NCBI RefSeq assembly: GCF_001545115.1 | Contig: NZ_FCNU01000007.1 | Location: forward strand, 372,001-436,000 | Source of the DNA: Candidatus Protochlamydia phocaeensis | Lineage (GTDB): Bacteria; Chlamydiota; Chlamydiia; Chlamydiales; Parachlamydiaceae | Reading direction: 5' to 3' | Length of the DNA stretch: 64,000 nucleotides | Shown: positions 34,439 through 44,216 of the stretch, in pieces | Layout of the letters: each line of letters opens with the position of its first letter | How positions within the stretch are numbered: the stretch's first letter is position 1 | Program-made: the position numbers and the translations under genes | Notes under the pieces: generated by a model | What the model was told of the DNA's origin: nothing | Seen by the model: the letters and a program-made list of their open reading frames with translations, nothing else | Databases searched by the model: none

Positions 34439-35068
34439 AATAATGCAGATTTAAACAGTAAAACTTGGAATTAAGAAATAAATTCTGATAAGTTCATTAT
34501 GAATATGAACGTATTTTTTTATATCCTACTTCTTGCAATAATTAAATAGCTAAAGGGATCGAAGTTCTAAGAGGATTTCTTAAAGTCATAATAACCTATA
34601 TTTAAGATTATTTTCTCCCTTACGCGGATCCTGTCCCAGGAAAAAAGAACGCGAATCTAGATCATCAGCGGTTTTAATACGCCCTCTCAAAGTGAGCTCC
34701 ATCCAATGAAAGGATGTGAAGAATTTAATAATATCATTAAATCTTTGCATTCAATTCTATAGATAAAAAAAAGCACTCGCGCTTGATTATAATTCTTTTA
34801 AGAATTATTTCTAAACAATAAATTAAAAAAACATATATTTTTAATCGTTTTTTATTTAAAATTTTCCATTCGGAAGAAAAATTTTTCGAGGGTGTTGGCA
34901 ACTTTAGAGACTGCCGCCGAATTGCTAATTGTCTATATTCAAGATTACTTTAAGAATTTGAACTTTAGCCATTATGAATTCGACGATAGTCTATTAAATT
35001 ATCTAAATTGCTAAGGCATATTAGAAAAACTGTAGACTTACCCTCCTGTCATAGAAAAAGGACTAGCC
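34439..35068. other. Divergent intergenic region between the SulP transporter and der
   Basis: No gene is seen. A dispersed repeat copy lies at 34560-34692. The rest is AT-rich, with short poly-A/T runs near 34760-34870. It must contain the promoters of both flanking genes, but I could not choose convincing hexamers. Confidence 0.5.
34560..34692. repeat. Copy of the dispersed palindromic repeat
   Basis: The left arm is AGAGGATTTCTTAAAG... with core AAGATTATTTTCTCCC. The right arm is CGAATCTAGATCATCAGCGG then TTTTAATACGCCCTCT. Arms are imperfectly complementary and the core is slightly expanded by a GCGGATCCTGTCCC segment. Confidence 0.75.
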
Positions 35069-36556
35069 ATGACGCATTTACCTAAATTAGCTATTGTCGG
35101 CAGACCCAACGTAGGCAAATCAGCTCTTTTTAACCGCATTTGTAAACAAAAAATTGCCATTGTAGATGAAGCGGAAGGAGTTACCCGCGATCGCCTTTAT
35201 GCAGAGAGCGAATTATTTGGCTTTCACTTCCAAGTGATCGATACGGGAGGAATTAATTCTCGTTCCAAAGTTTTATTCAATGAGGAAATCAAACGGCAGG
35301 CAGAGATTGCCATTGAAGAAGCGGATACAATTATTCAAGTTGTCGATGCGCAGATAGGCATAACTGAACTAGATAAAGAAGTATCCAAAATTTTATTAAA
35401 AACGAATAAGCCTGTCTGCTTAGCAGTCAATAAAATTGATAACATGCAGCAGCTTCCTCTTATGCATCAATTCCACTCCTTAGGCATTAGCCGCTTGATC
35501 CCTGTTTCCGCTTCACAAGGATGGCAGATAGCGGAATTGCTCGAAGCAGCATTTGAGAATGTTCCTCATGAAACCGAGCCAGAACCTGATTCTTCTTCCA
35601 TTAAGGTAGCCATTGTCGGCCGTCCGAATGTCGGCAAATCGTCATTAGTCAATTATTTGCTTGATGAAGAGCGCTGCATTGTCAGTCCCATTCCTGGTAC
35701 AACTCGAGACAGCATCGATATTTCTTTTACTCAGGATGGCCATCTATATACTTTTATTGACACAGCAGGCATTCGGCGCAAAAAGGCCGAGCATGAGGTG
35801 GTGGATAAATTTGCAGCCATCCGAACAGAGCGGGCTATTGAAAGGGCGGATCTCTGCATCCTGATTTTAGATGTACAAGAGGGCATGACGGCGCAAGACA
35901 AAAAAATTGCCAATACGATTGAAGAAGCGGGTAAAGGCTGCATTATTTTGCTCAACAAATGGGATCTGGTTAAAGGTTTCCGCATGGAGCATTGTTTAAA
36001 AAGCATTGAGGAAGAAGTTCCTTTTCTCAAGCATTGCCCCAAAATTTTCACTTCGGCGAAAACCGGACGCAATGTCGATAAAATTTTCCCCCTTATCCAA
36101 GAAGTCTACCATAACTCTCTTAAGCGCATTACGACACACCAGCTTAATAAATTTATTGGATCCGCGCTTCAAAAAAATCATCCTCCTATGATCACAGGCA
36201 AACGCCTTCGCATTTATTATATGGCGCAAGTAGATGTCCAACCGCCCAAATTTATCTTGTTTGTCAATTATCCCGCTTTGATGACGGAAACGTATAAAAA
36301 GTACTTGTATAATCAATTTAGGGAAACGTATGCCTTTACGGGCGTTCCCATTTTGATGTATTTGAAAGGCAAAGAAAAGCGCGAAAAGCCTGCTGCCCGT
36401 TCAACAGATCCTGCCGATTTCGGACAGGAGCGAGAGCCAGAAGAAGAAGAAGGCTTTGCCTATACAGCTGAAGAGCACAGCGAGGATTATTCCGAAGATT
36501 CGGAAAGCGAAGATTATTTCTTTGAAAATGAAGAAGATTTAAGCGATAAGGAATAA
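35069..36556 (+). CDS. der: Ribosome-associated GTPase Der (EngA)
   Basis: The 495-residue product has an AAAGGA site. It contains two tandem GTPase domains: GRPNVGKSALFNRI with DTGG in the first, and GRPNVGKSSLVNYL, DTAGIRRK and NKWD in the second. A KH-like domain follows (~350-435; IYYMAQVDVQPPKFILFVNY). Der acts in 50S subunit maturation. A ~60-residue acidic Glu/Asp/Ser-rich tail follows the usual C-terminus, making the protein slightly longer than typical. Confidence 0.96.
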   Translation: MTHLPKLAIVGRPNVGKSALFNRICKQKIAIVDEAEGVTRDRLYAESELFGFHFQVIDTGGINSRSKVLFNEEIKRQAEIAIEEADTIIQVVDAQIGITELDKEVSKILLKTNKPVCLAVNKIDNMQQLPLMHQFHSLGISRLIPVSASQGWQIAELLEAAFENVPHETEPEPDSSSIKVAIVGRPNVGKSSLVNYLLDEERCIVSPIPGTTRDSIDISFTQDGHLYTFIDTAGIRRKKAEHEVVDKFAAIRTERAIERADLCILILDVQEGMTAQDKKIANTIEEAGKGCIILLNKWDLVKGFRMEHCLKSIEEEVPFLKHCPKIFTSAKTGRNVDKIFPLIQEVYHNSLKRITTHQLNKFIGSALQKNHPPMITGKRLRIYYMAQVDVQPPKFILFVNYPALMTETYKKYLYNQFRETYAFTGVPILMYLKGKEKREKPAARSTDPADFGQEREPEEEEGFAYTAEEHSEDYSEDSESEDYFFENEEDLSDKE

Positions 36557-36569
36557 GCGCATTCATCCA

Positions 36570-37040
36570 ATGGCAGGGCTAGCAGAAAAAATTGCAAAAA
36601 TTGAGGCGCTGATTGCACGGACCACTTCAGAAGGCGAGCGTCAAGCGGCTCAATTGGCAAAGCAGCGCCTTTTAGAGCGGCAGGATCAGCTTCCGGTAGA
36701 GTTTAAAATTTCTCATCAAAATATATGGAAAAAGAAGCTCTTTATGGCGCTTTGCCAAAAATATGGACTGGCGCCGTATCGCTATAAAGGCCAAAAACGG
36801 ACAACGAGCATGGTCAAAACAAGCCCTTCTCTCATGGAAACCTATCTGTGGCCGGATTATCAAAAGCATGTGAAATTATTCGAAGGGCTCGTTGAGGAGG
36901 TGTTTGCCCACCTTCTAGCTAAGATCGAAGAAGAGGAAGAACGAAAAGAAGAAACAGAGCCCCGTCTATCAATTGATAAAAAGGAAAAGATAATTCATGC
37001 ACGTTCAAATGATAGCCTCATGTCCCCAAGAAAATTATGA
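36570..37040 (+). CDS. Hypothetical protein, weakly DUF2786-like
   Basis: The 156-residue product starts 14 bases after der, probably co-transcribed. The N-terminal helix (KIAKIEALIARTTSEGERQA) faintly resembles the start of DUF2786 proteins. A basic middle part follows (NIWKKKLFMALCQKYGLAPY, RYKGQKRTTSMV), then a helical, acidic end. No catalytic motif is recognised. The basic middle could bind nucleic acid. Its 3' end overlaps the start of the next open frame. Confidence 0.7.
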   Translation: MAGLAEKIAKIEALIARTTSEGERQAAQLAKQRLLERQDQLPVEFKISHQNIWKKKLFMALCQKYGLAPYRYKGQKRTTSMVKTSPSLMETYLWPDYQKHVKLFEGLVEEVFAHLLAKIEEEEERKEETEPRLSIDKKEKIIHARSNDSLMSPRKL

Positions 37041-38136
37041 GCAAGCTCAATTCTTGTCTGTCGCTTATCCCCTATCTTCTACAGCCATAAAAGTAATGGA
37101 GCTTAATCCCAGTTTTATTTTAGGCCAATCCCACTTATTCCATTATAATTCCGCCAATCAATGCCTTACACTCTCCCCTCCCTTTCAAGAACTTTTAAGA
37201 TTACTTGTCGAATTGAAAGAATTAAATCCAAATGTTTTAACAATTGAATCTCTTTATGAACTTAACACCATTCTCCAGCAGCCCCAAGGAGAGACTGGCG
37301 GCTTAATGCGCAAAGAGGGAACGGAAAGATGGCATTTGGAAGATAATTCCACTAAACGGCAACACCGCCAGGAATTAGAACAGCTGTTGGAACGATTGGG
37401 TTTTGTGCACCCTCTCTCTCTTGATCGTCAAATGATAGTCAATCATTGCTTACTCTTTGGAGCGCGGACAGAACGCATGGAGAAACGGATAAGAGAGACA
37501 TTGCACTATTTAAGAAATACGCTTCAAGTGACCGATCACATTTTCTTGCTGGGATCTAATCGCGCACTGATTCCTGAAGAACTTGTGTACCTTAAAAGCA
37601 AGATGGAAAGATTGGAAGAGGCTGACAAAAGCTTTTGGAATGACGTTTTTAATGACTCAAAACAAGCGACTGAAGCCAACGCTTTTAGATGTTTATGGGA
37701 ATGCTTAATTTGCCTAGAGCCACCAGAAATTCAAATGTCCCTAAGAGAAAAGGTCATTGGAATTAAATCAACACGAATCGGCTACTCTTATCGCGACAGC
37801 TGCGGCCATCGCGCCACTGCGGAAACAACTGTCGAGGACTGGATGTCTTTCTATAAAGAGAACGAGCCTCAGGCTATTTTCGCCCTCGCCGAGCAACCCT
37901 ATATACGCTTGACCGATCAATTGCGCTTTACAGTTCTATCGAAAGGAAAAAAAGCCTCTAGGGAAGAGCTCGTCACTCGAATTAAGAATGCGACCTTTTA
38001 TTTTGCTTCCCCGGTTCCCGATTCTCACCCTCTGCTGAGTGTCAGATTCGATGAGATCGCCCGCCATGTCTATCATGCGGTTAATTGCTTAAAATACCTG
38101 GAAAGTTTAGGAGAAGCGCCCCTTACTTCTAACTAA
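36997..38136 (+). CDS. Hypothetical protein
   Basis: The 379-residue product is given from the ATG at 36997, which overlaps the previous gene by 44 bases. An internal start near residue 34 (MELNPSF, about 37096) is also possible; neither has a strong ribosome site. The protein is soluble-looking and mixed alpha/beta. Its Cys-containing segments include NQCLTLSPPFQELLRLL, FRCLWECLICLEPPE and YSYRDSCGHRATAETTV. I recognise no domain. It lies alone between der and a convergent kinase gene. Confidence 0.65.
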   Translation: MHVQMIASCPQENYEQAQFLSVAYPLSSTAIKVMELNPSFILGQSHLFHYNSANQCLTLSPPFQELLRLLVELKELNPNVLTIESLYELNTILQQPQGETGGLMRKEGTERWHLEDNSTKRQHRQELEQLLERLGFVHPLSLDRQMIVNHCLLFGARTERMEKRIRETLHYLRNTLQVTDHIFLLGSNRALIPEELVYLKSKMERLEEADKSFWNDVFNDSKQATEANAFRCLWECLICLEPPEIQMSLREKVIGIKSTRIGYSYRDSCGHRATAETTVEDWMSFYKENEPQAIFALAEQPYIRLTDQLRFTVLSKGKKASREELVTRIKNATFYFASPVPDSHPLLSVRFDEIARHVYHAVNCLKYLESLGEAPLTSN

Positions 38137-38164
38137 GTAAGCCACACGAGTGACGCATGGGCAG

Positions 38165-38206
38165 TAGCCGCGGGTATAGGCGTAGCCGAACCCCAGGGCT
38201 ATTTTC
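38165..38206 (+). terminator. Putative terminator after the hypothetical gene
   Basis: TAGCC and GGGT at 38165-38175 pair with ACCC and GGGCTA at 38190-38201 around two mismatches, followed by TTTT. It lies between convergent genes. Confidence 0.4.
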
Positions 38207-38207
38207 C

Positions 38208-39815
38208 TTAATCTTCGTTAAATATGCTCGTTTCCCGATAAATTGATCCCTTTTCCTCTAAGTCTGCTAGCTTGCGCTCAAAAAATTTGACCACTTGATC
38301 CGCTGAAGGCCGTAAATCTTGAGAAAGACTCAACATACTTAAAATCATGTGCTTTACTTCGCCATCTGCAATTTCCTCTTCTAGAGCCTTCCAAGTTTCC
38401 GGCTGCTGCTTCCACGCCAAGCAAGCCGCGTGCTTTCCATTATGGGCATAGCCAATAGCGGCTGTAAAATCTTTTTCCCCTGCAAAATCCTGGAAGAGAG
38501 CTTCCAAATCCTGCATGGAATAGTTTAGCAGAATCTGAAAGGCGATTAAGCCTAACTGATAAACATCCGAAGCTGGTGAGAAAGTATTTTTCCATCCTTG
38601 GATCTGGTGCCAAGACGGATCCATATATAGAACGTGCGGAGAGCACATGGCATGTCTATTTTGAAGATCCATTAGAGAGCTGTGGCCAAAGTCCGTGATT
38701 TTTACCTTTACAATGTCTTGGATTGGATAAGTCATCACATATAGAACGTTATCCGGTTTGATATCCCGATGGATAACGCCTACAGCATGCAGCTGAGCAA
38801 CTCCTTTAGCGATCCCGCAAATAAGCGTTAACCGATTCTCTTCGGTCAACATAATAGCGGATTGAGATCCAATTAACTCGTTGATATTCCCGTTAAATAG
38901 CTCGGCAAAACTGCCTTCATAGCTCTGCCTTAAAAAATCGCACTTTGGAGCCGACCTGTCTACGCTTTCTCCCTCCAGTTCGGTATGGCCTGTTCTATAA
39001 TAAAAGCGAAACTCCTCATCAGAAAGATTAACATGCGATAAATTCTTGCTTAGGCTTTGATACTTAAGATAAGCGAGAATCTTTGCTTCATTTGTACTTG
39101 GATTCTCTAACTGATTTGTATCTACAGAATTGGTTTGAACGCCCTTAACCTGCTGCTTTAACGGTTTTTTCGAAAGAGAGACAGCCCTGGACGGCGGCAA
39201 CTTAGACAAAAAATGATAATTGACGGCGACTTCTTGAACCGCATAAGTGCACTTAAATCCCCCCTCGCCTACTAGTTGCTGACTATAATAGGCTCGTCCA
39301 TTAGGAGAAAAAAGCAAAAAAGAGCTGCCCTTCTGATTTAAAGGAAGAAGATGATAGCGTCGGGACTTCTCCGCTTCCAACCACAATCTCCGATAAAGAG
39401 AATCTCCCGTCTTTTCTTGTCCTTCACTTGTTTGATCTGACAAGAATAATGCCCTTGTTGCTAAAGAAGAAGATAAATCAAAACTCTCATCGTCATATCC
39501 CATATAAACGGATGCTGATCTAGAGGCATTTTCACAATTTCCGTCACTTGCGCGTTGTGAAGCCGATTTTTCTACCATCCAAGAAATCTGCCGATCCCCT
39601 TCAAAAGCCATCTCTTCATCCCTAAGCGAACTCGATTCTTGAGAAGAGGCTAAAATAGAGCGGGCAAACTTAACCATTGTTTGATCCAATCCATCTTCGT
39701 AATCCGACATTTGAGCTAACTCTTCGTCGTAATCTGAATGGGAAGAATTCTCCACTAAATGCGGAGGGATAAATGGATTCTGAGATGAAAAAGAAAAAAA
39801 TTGAATATCATTCAT
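38208..39815 (-). CDS. Hanks-type Ser/Thr protein kinase
   Basis: The frame is open further upstream to 39920, but that extension is Phe/Tyr/Asn-rich translation of AT-rich DNA. The ATG at 39815 (MNDIQFFSFSS) is preferred and gives 535 residues. Residues ~1-180 are polar, with Ser/Glu/Asp-rich stretches. A kinase domain follows: glycine loop VGEGGFKCTYAV, HRDIKPDN, TDFGHSS, and an SDVYQLGLIAFQ helix. A clear VAIK lysine is hard to place, so activity is uncertain. There is no membrane segment, unlike PknD. The long N-terminus without known domains is typical of secreted kinase effectors in amoeba-associated bacteria, but that is inference. Confidence 0.85.
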   Translation of the reverse strand: MNDIQFFSFSSQNPFIPPHLVENSSHSDYDEELAQMSDYEDGLDQTMVKFARSILASSQESSSLRDEEMAFEGDRQISWMVEKSASQRASDGNCENASRSASVYMGYDDESFDLSSSLATRALFLSDQTSEGQEKTGDSLYRRLWLEAEKSRRYHLLPLNQKGSSFLLFSPNGRAYYSQQLVGEGGFKCTYAVQEVAVNYHFLSKLPPSRAVSLSKKPLKQQVKGVQTNSVDTNQLENPSTNEAKILAYLKYQSLSKNLSHVNLSDEEFRFYYRTGHTELEGESVDRSAPKCDFLRQSYEGSFAELFNGNINELIGSQSAIMLTEENRLTLICGIAKGVAQLHAVGVIHRDIKPDNVLYVMTYPIQDIVKVKITDFGHSSLMDLQNRHAMCSPHVLYMDPSWHQIQGWKNTFSPASDVYQLGLIAFQILLNYSMQDLEALFQDFAGEKDFTAAIGYAHNGKHAACLAWKQQPETWKALEEEIADGEVKHMILSMLSLSQDLRPSADQVVKFFERKLADLEEKGSIYRETSIFNED

Positions 39816-40293
39816 ATGGCAACTAAACTTATTAAAGTTAAAATTTAAAGATAAACACAAATTAAAATAATAAGAATATTTAGTTAAAATAAAATAAAGA
39901 AAATAAAAAGAAACAAACAAATATATTTCAAATTAAACAAATTAACTAAAATAATTTAATTTAGATGGAGGTTATTAATTAGGAAAGAGAAGGAAATATT
40001 GAAGAGCAGATAGTCTGGAAGTTATTTTGATAACCTGAATTTGGAGGTTATTAGCTTTACCCTTTTACATCCTTGATTCTTATTGCCAGCAGCTTTTTCA
40101 CTCTTTGAAAGGTATGCTTCATATAAAAGGATGACACATCAAGTGATCCAGCTCAATGGCAGTTATACACCATCCGATAATTGAGTCAACTTGGATGCCA
40201 ATGCAAAGGAGGGTTTAGCGGCTTAGAGGATTTCTTAAAACCGCTAATGACCTAGAGATTCGAGTTCTTTTCCCTTAGCGAGAAGTGGGCTTA
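39816..40293. other. Intergenic region upstream of the kinase gene
   Basis: No gene is seen. The 150 bases nearest the kinase start are about 85-90% A+T and should hold its promoter. A half-copy of the dispersed repeat lies at 40215-40280 beside the end of the helicase gene. Confidence 0.5.
40215..40280. repeat. Half copy of the dispersed palindromic repeat
   Basis: AGAGGATTTCTTAAAACCGC then TAATGACCTAGAGATTCGAG, followed by TTCTTTTCCCTTAG, is close to a consensus left arm. The right arm is missing, and the helicase stop codon lies 14 bases further on. Confidence 0.75.
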
Positions 40294-43200
40294 TCAATCG
40301 ATATCCGATACGGTTGGATGCTCTTCTTCCGTTTCTGTCAATTCGAGCAAATCTAAAAGCTCTGCTCTTGTAAACTTCTTAAGCGTATTTTGGTCGTCGA
40401 CTCCAACGACATCTTCCATTAATTGGCCTTTGCGGGCAATCATGGCATCGATTTTTTCTTCGAATGTCGATTTAGTCACGAGTTTAAAGACCTGTACGCC
40501 GCGAACTTGCCCGATGCGGTGAACGCGGTCGGTCGCTTGATTTTCACGCGCTGCATTCCACCAGCGATCATAGTGAATGACAACAGATCCGGCAGTTAAG
40601 TCCACGCCCAATCCTGCGGCCTGCAAGGAGCCGACAAAGACCTCGCATTCCGGATCCTGGTTAAAGCGTTGCAATTGCTCCTTGCGGTGCTGTGTCGCTC
40701 CTCTTAAAGCCGCAAAGCCAATTCCTTGATCGCTCAAATAGTGTTCTATAATATCTAACATGCCTAAATATTGAGAAAAAATGACGACTTTCTGTCGGCT
40801 TTCTCTGGCTTCGCGCAAGAGCTCCAAGAACAACTCCCATTTGCCCGATGTATATTTTGCATAATCCTCAGGCTTCTTAAAATACACAGCTGGATGATCG
40901 CAGATTTGCTTCAAGCTGGAAAGGAGGGCAAATATATGTAAATAAGGAATGGATGTCTGCTCGTTTTTCAGTTCTTCGACCAAATGCCGCCGTCTCTGTT
41001 CCAGTACTTCGGAGTAGAGCTGGTGCTGATAAGGGGAAAGATCGCAATAAGCAATTTCTTCTATCTTTTCCGGCAGGTCTGTCAATACATCTTCTTTTTT
41101 TCGTCTAAGTGTAAAGGGCTTGATCAAGCGATTGAGCAGATCTTTCCGATGGGGATTATGCTCCTTCTCGATTGGTTTAATGAAGAAGTCGCGGTAGTCC
41201 GTCTCATTTGGCATATAAGAAGGCAGAACAATATCGAAAAGGGATTTCAACTCGCGCAAATGATTCTCAATGGGCGTACCGGTCAAGCCTAGCTTCATTT
41301 TAGCCTTTACGCCTCTCAGCGCTGCATAGACTTGGCTGAATTGGTTTTTGGCTACTTGGATCTCGTCAAAGATGGCCACTTCGAATGAGACCTTGGACAG
41401 CAGCTCCTTCTCATTGCGCAAAATGCCATAAGAGGTCAAAAGGACATCGTATTGCTGATGAAATTCTTCCAGGCTGCGCTTGGTCCCATAAAAGGTGCAA
41501 ACGCGCAGCTTGGGCAAGAAATGATGGAGCTTTTCCTGCCAATGATAAATCACCGAGGTCGGGCAAACGACTAAGAAATGGTGCTGGCTGCCTTCTGCAT
41601 AAGATTGAAAGAGATTAGAAACGCTGGCCACAAGCGCCATTGCTTGGTGCGTTTTACCCAATCCCATGTCATCGCATAGTAATCCGGACAATTGCTGGGA
41701 ATACAAAAACCACAGCCAATGGACGCCCAATTCTTGATAAGGCCGTAAATGACTGACTAAGCCGCCGATATCAGGGACTTCGGGCGTATGCAATTGAGTC
41801 AATTCATCAAAATACTCCTGGCTCTTTCGATGCCTTAGTTCTTCCCCTTTCGTCAGATAAACAGAGTCAAACGCATTTAAGCGCATAAACTCCAAAGCCG
41901 ATAGCAAAATCGCATTTTTCTCTTTGTCAAAGCGGTCTTTGCCAAGACGCCTAATCCAGTCAAAGCGTTTGCTGTGCAAATCAAGGAGTCCCGCCTCAAA
42001 GAAGGCAAAGTGCTGTCGTTTTTTATTGAGCGCTTGGCGCAAAGCGAAGAGGGAAATTTGGCCGGCTTCTGTTTGATAGAATAAGTTGAACCAATACCAT
42101 CCCCTTCCTTTATCTTTTGCTTGTTCAATTCCCTCTGTCATTAAGGTGAGACTTTGCGGACGGACTAAGCGCGGATCCAGATAAGTGATATATTTTTTAA
42201 TTTCATTGATTTCGTAGCTTAAAAAAAGATCTAATTCTTCCCCTTCCACCTCGGTTGGATAGCGATATTTTTCTGGAAGGCGAAGCTCTATAGGCAACTC
42301 ATGAAATCCTTCTCCTTCTAAGTAAACAAAATCATCGAACAATCGTACATCCTGCCCGGCATACTCGGAAAGCACATCATAGTGAGGAAAAATCTGGATT
42401 AAATGCTTATCTGCCAATTCAACGCGAAGTCCTGTTTGTGCAATTGGGCATTTTTCCGTAAAAAACTGGGGGATCAAAGCCAATTCATCCCGGTTCATGC
42501 GGATAAATAAGGGAATTTGTTCGGCACTAAGAGAGACGCCCGGTTTTAAAAGATGGCCAAACGATCCGGCTGCCTTAGCATAAAATCCATATCCTTCCAG
42601 ATAAACCCATGCTCCAAAGTCTTGCATGCGCGCCTGTTCTTTAGCCTTGGCGAGCGTGCGAGAAAATGTTAACCGATTATTTTCGCTGATATGATAGGTC
42701 AATTGATATTCAATACTTCTCACATGCGTATGGAAGCCTTCTTGCGCATTCAACCACGCCCGATTTTGGGTTACAAAGTCCGCCACTTGATAAATGGGCA
42801 CGATCATTTCGGCCTCATCAAATCGCTTTCCTTCAATTGGATAAAATCCATCTCCGTCCAAATAAGCCCAGTCACCGATAAGCTGTGAGTGATCGGCGCT
42901 GAGATCCCCCTCTTCAAACAAGTAAGCCTGAACATGCAAATTCCAATAAGAATCAAAGGCAAGCTTATAAGACAGCATCTGGGGATTGCGATGAATCGTG
43001 CAATCATCTAAAAGCGTTGCGATAAAGCGGCCATGTTCCGTCAAGGCTATAGACAGATCTTCACCTGCCAAATCAGGCGTCTGAAGAAGGATGTGCGGTT
43101 CATCCGTATAAAATCCTTCTTCTGGAACAAAGGTCCAGCCTTCTATTTGAATTTCCCCTTCCTCCTCCTTCTTTTTCTTTCTCGCTTTAGGCGTCTTTTC

Positions 43201-44064
43201 AGGGGGCGCGGATTCAATGTGCAAGACGCCTTCTGCGCGATCGTAATAAATGCGTTCAATGCCTTGATTGTAAGTATTGCGGATGGCAAGAGGACCCTTA
43301 ACTGTTTTAAGGGATGGAATAATAAGCGGAAGATTTGCTTCCGATAAATAAAATCCAATATGGACATCTTCAAAGTCAATTTGAATCCAATTAGGCAGCT
43401 TCCTTTTCGAGTACTGGAAGGAAATCTGATAAGGCTGCTGCTCCTCTTGCAAGCGCATCAGCCACTTGGCAAGATCGCTCCAATAAGAAAGATCGTAGCG
43501 CAATTGAGGATTGGGACGCCCTTCACGCCATAGCAAAATGTCTTCTGCCGATAAATTAGAAAATTTCAACGATGTCTCTTCAGTCTCTTGAGAGCGGCGG
43601 CAAAGCAGCTTGCTTAAAAATTCAATAGCAGTTGGAGTGCAAGCTTTTACAGAGAAGACGATCTTGTCCAAGTTTGTTTGAAAAACATAATGACCGGGCC
43701 CTAAATTGAGCAGGATGGACGAGTCGTCACCCAAGCGGTCTTCATATAAGCGGCAAAGATGATCCCACAAAGAGCGGGCAAAGCGCTGATGGAGCGGAAG
43801 CGAATAGTTATCAAATAAACTTAAATAGGCAACGGCCTGATGCAGGCATCTTTCATGCCCCTCTTCGCAAGAACAGAAAATATCCTTGATCTGCCCGCTT
43901 CCTTCTAATTGCAAGAAAACCCAATAATTTTTATGGCTATGCAAGTCTTGCACTAATACCTGATAGGTAGGGCCGGAAAACTCAATATCCTTAACGAGCT
44001 TTTGTGCTAGGGATTTTTGGGCGTCTTGGCGATAGGCTTTTAAATAAGAAGGCAGTTGTATCAT
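40294..44064 (-). CDS. SWIM-domain SNF2-family helicase
   Basis: The product is 1256 residues. An N-terminal SWIM zinc finger is visible (CxCx6CxH with C64, C66, C73, H75). A long SNF2-associated region carries about five repeats of a WxYLxGxGFY-type motif (ADWAYLDGDGFYPIEG, GAWVYLEGYGFYAKAA, FDDFVYLEGEGFHELP). The ATPase core starts near 775: DDMGLGKTHQ (motif I), DEIQ (motif II in place of DEAH), LTGTPIENHL (III) and QATDRVHRIGQ (VI). Chlamydia encodes similar SWI/SNF helicases. They are DNA translocases, probably acting in transcription or chromatin-like remodelling; the partner is unknown. Confidence 0.93.
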   Translation of the reverse strand: MIQLPSYLKAYRQDAQKSLAQKLVKDIEFSGPTYQVLVQDLHSHKNYWVFLQLEGSGQIKDIFCSCEEGHERCLHQAVAYLSLFDNYSLPLHQRFARSLWDHLCRLYEDRLGDDSSILLNLGPGHYVFQTNLDKIVFSVKACTPTAIEFLSKLLCRRSQETEETSLKFSNLSAEDILLWREGRPNPQLRYDLSYWSDLAKWLMRLQEEQQPYQISFQYSKRKLPNWIQIDFEDVHIGFYLSEANLPLIIPSLKTVKGPLAIRNTYNQGIERIYYDRAEGVLHIESAPPEKTPKARKKKKEEEGEIQIEGWTFVPEEGFYTDEPHILLQTPDLAGEDLSIALTEHGRFIATLLDDCTIHRNPQMLSYKLAFDSYWNLHVQAYLFEEGDLSADHSQLIGDWAYLDGDGFYPIEGKRFDEAEMIVPIYQVADFVTQNRAWLNAQEGFHTHVRSIEYQLTYHISENNRLTFSRTLAKAKEQARMQDFGAWVYLEGYGFYAKAAGSFGHLLKPGVSLSAEQIPLFIRMNRDELALIPQFFTEKCPIAQTGLRVELADKHLIQIFPHYDVLSEYAGQDVRLFDDFVYLEGEGFHELPIELRLPEKYRYPTEVEGEELDLFLSYEINEIKKYITYLDPRLVRPQSLTLMTEGIEQAKDKGRGWYWFNLFYQTEAGQISLFALRQALNKKRQHFAFFEAGLLDLHSKRFDWIRRLGKDRFDKEKNAILLSALEFMRLNAFDSVYLTKGEELRHRKSQEYFDELTQLHTPEVPDIGGLVSHLRPYQELGVHWLWFLYSQQLSGLLCDDMGLGKTHQAMALVASVSNLFQSYAEGSQHHFLVVCPTSVIYHWQEKLHHFLPKLRVCTFYGTKRSLEEFHQQYDVLLTSYGILRNEKELLSKVSFEVAIFDEIQVAKNQFSQVYAALRGVKAKMKLGLTGTPIENHLRELKSLFDIVLPSYMPNETDYRDFFIKPIEKEHNPHRKDLLNRLIKPFTLRRKKEDVLTDLPEKIEEIAYCDLSPYQHQLYSEVLEQRRRHLVEELKNEQTSIPYLHIFALLSSLKQICDHPAVYFKKPEDYAKYTSGKWELFLELLREARESRQKVVIFSQYLGMLDIIEHYLSDQGIGFAALRGATQHRKEQLQRFNQDPECEVFVGSLQAAGLGVDLTAGSVVIHYDRWWNAARENQATDRVHRIGQVRGVQVFKLVTKSTFEEKIDAMIARKGQLMEDVVGVDDQNTLKKFTRAELLDLLELTETEEEHPTVSDID

Positions 44065-44106
44065 AAATTTTCAATTGAACCGTTGGCAAACTTGCTTTTA
44101 GAAGGC

Positions 44107-44178
44107 ATATTAAACCGCTAATGACCTATCAAATTCTTTCCCTAGAAGAAAAATAACCTCAAATATAGGTCATTATGG
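44107..44178. repeat. Copy of the dispersed palindromic repeat
   Basis: TTAAACCGCTAATGACCTAT at the left is mirrored by ATAGGTCATTATGGGTTTTAA at the right. The family core TTTCCCTAGAAGAAAA lies between. It directly abuts the hairpin at 44180. Confidence 0.8.
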
Positions 44179-44179
44179 G

Positions 44180-44212
44180 TTTTAATACACCCTCTTAGAG
44201 GGTGTATTAAAA
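44180..44212 (-). terminator. 15-bp perfect hairpin downstream of the Hsp70-like gene
   Basis: TTTTAATACACCCTC and GAGGGTGTATTAAAA form an uninterrupted stem around a TTA loop, ending five bases before the Hsp70-like stop codon. The sequence is the outer arm of the dispersed repeat, so the element may double as a terminator for the minus-strand gene. Confidence 0.6.
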
Positions 44213-44216
44213 ATTC

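Noticed and set aside
39816..39920. N-terminal extension of the kinase up to 39920
   Set aside because: The added residues are Phe/Tyr/Asn-rich from very AT-rich DNA and could mimic a signal peptide, but composition is unlike the rest. The ATG at 39815 is simpler.
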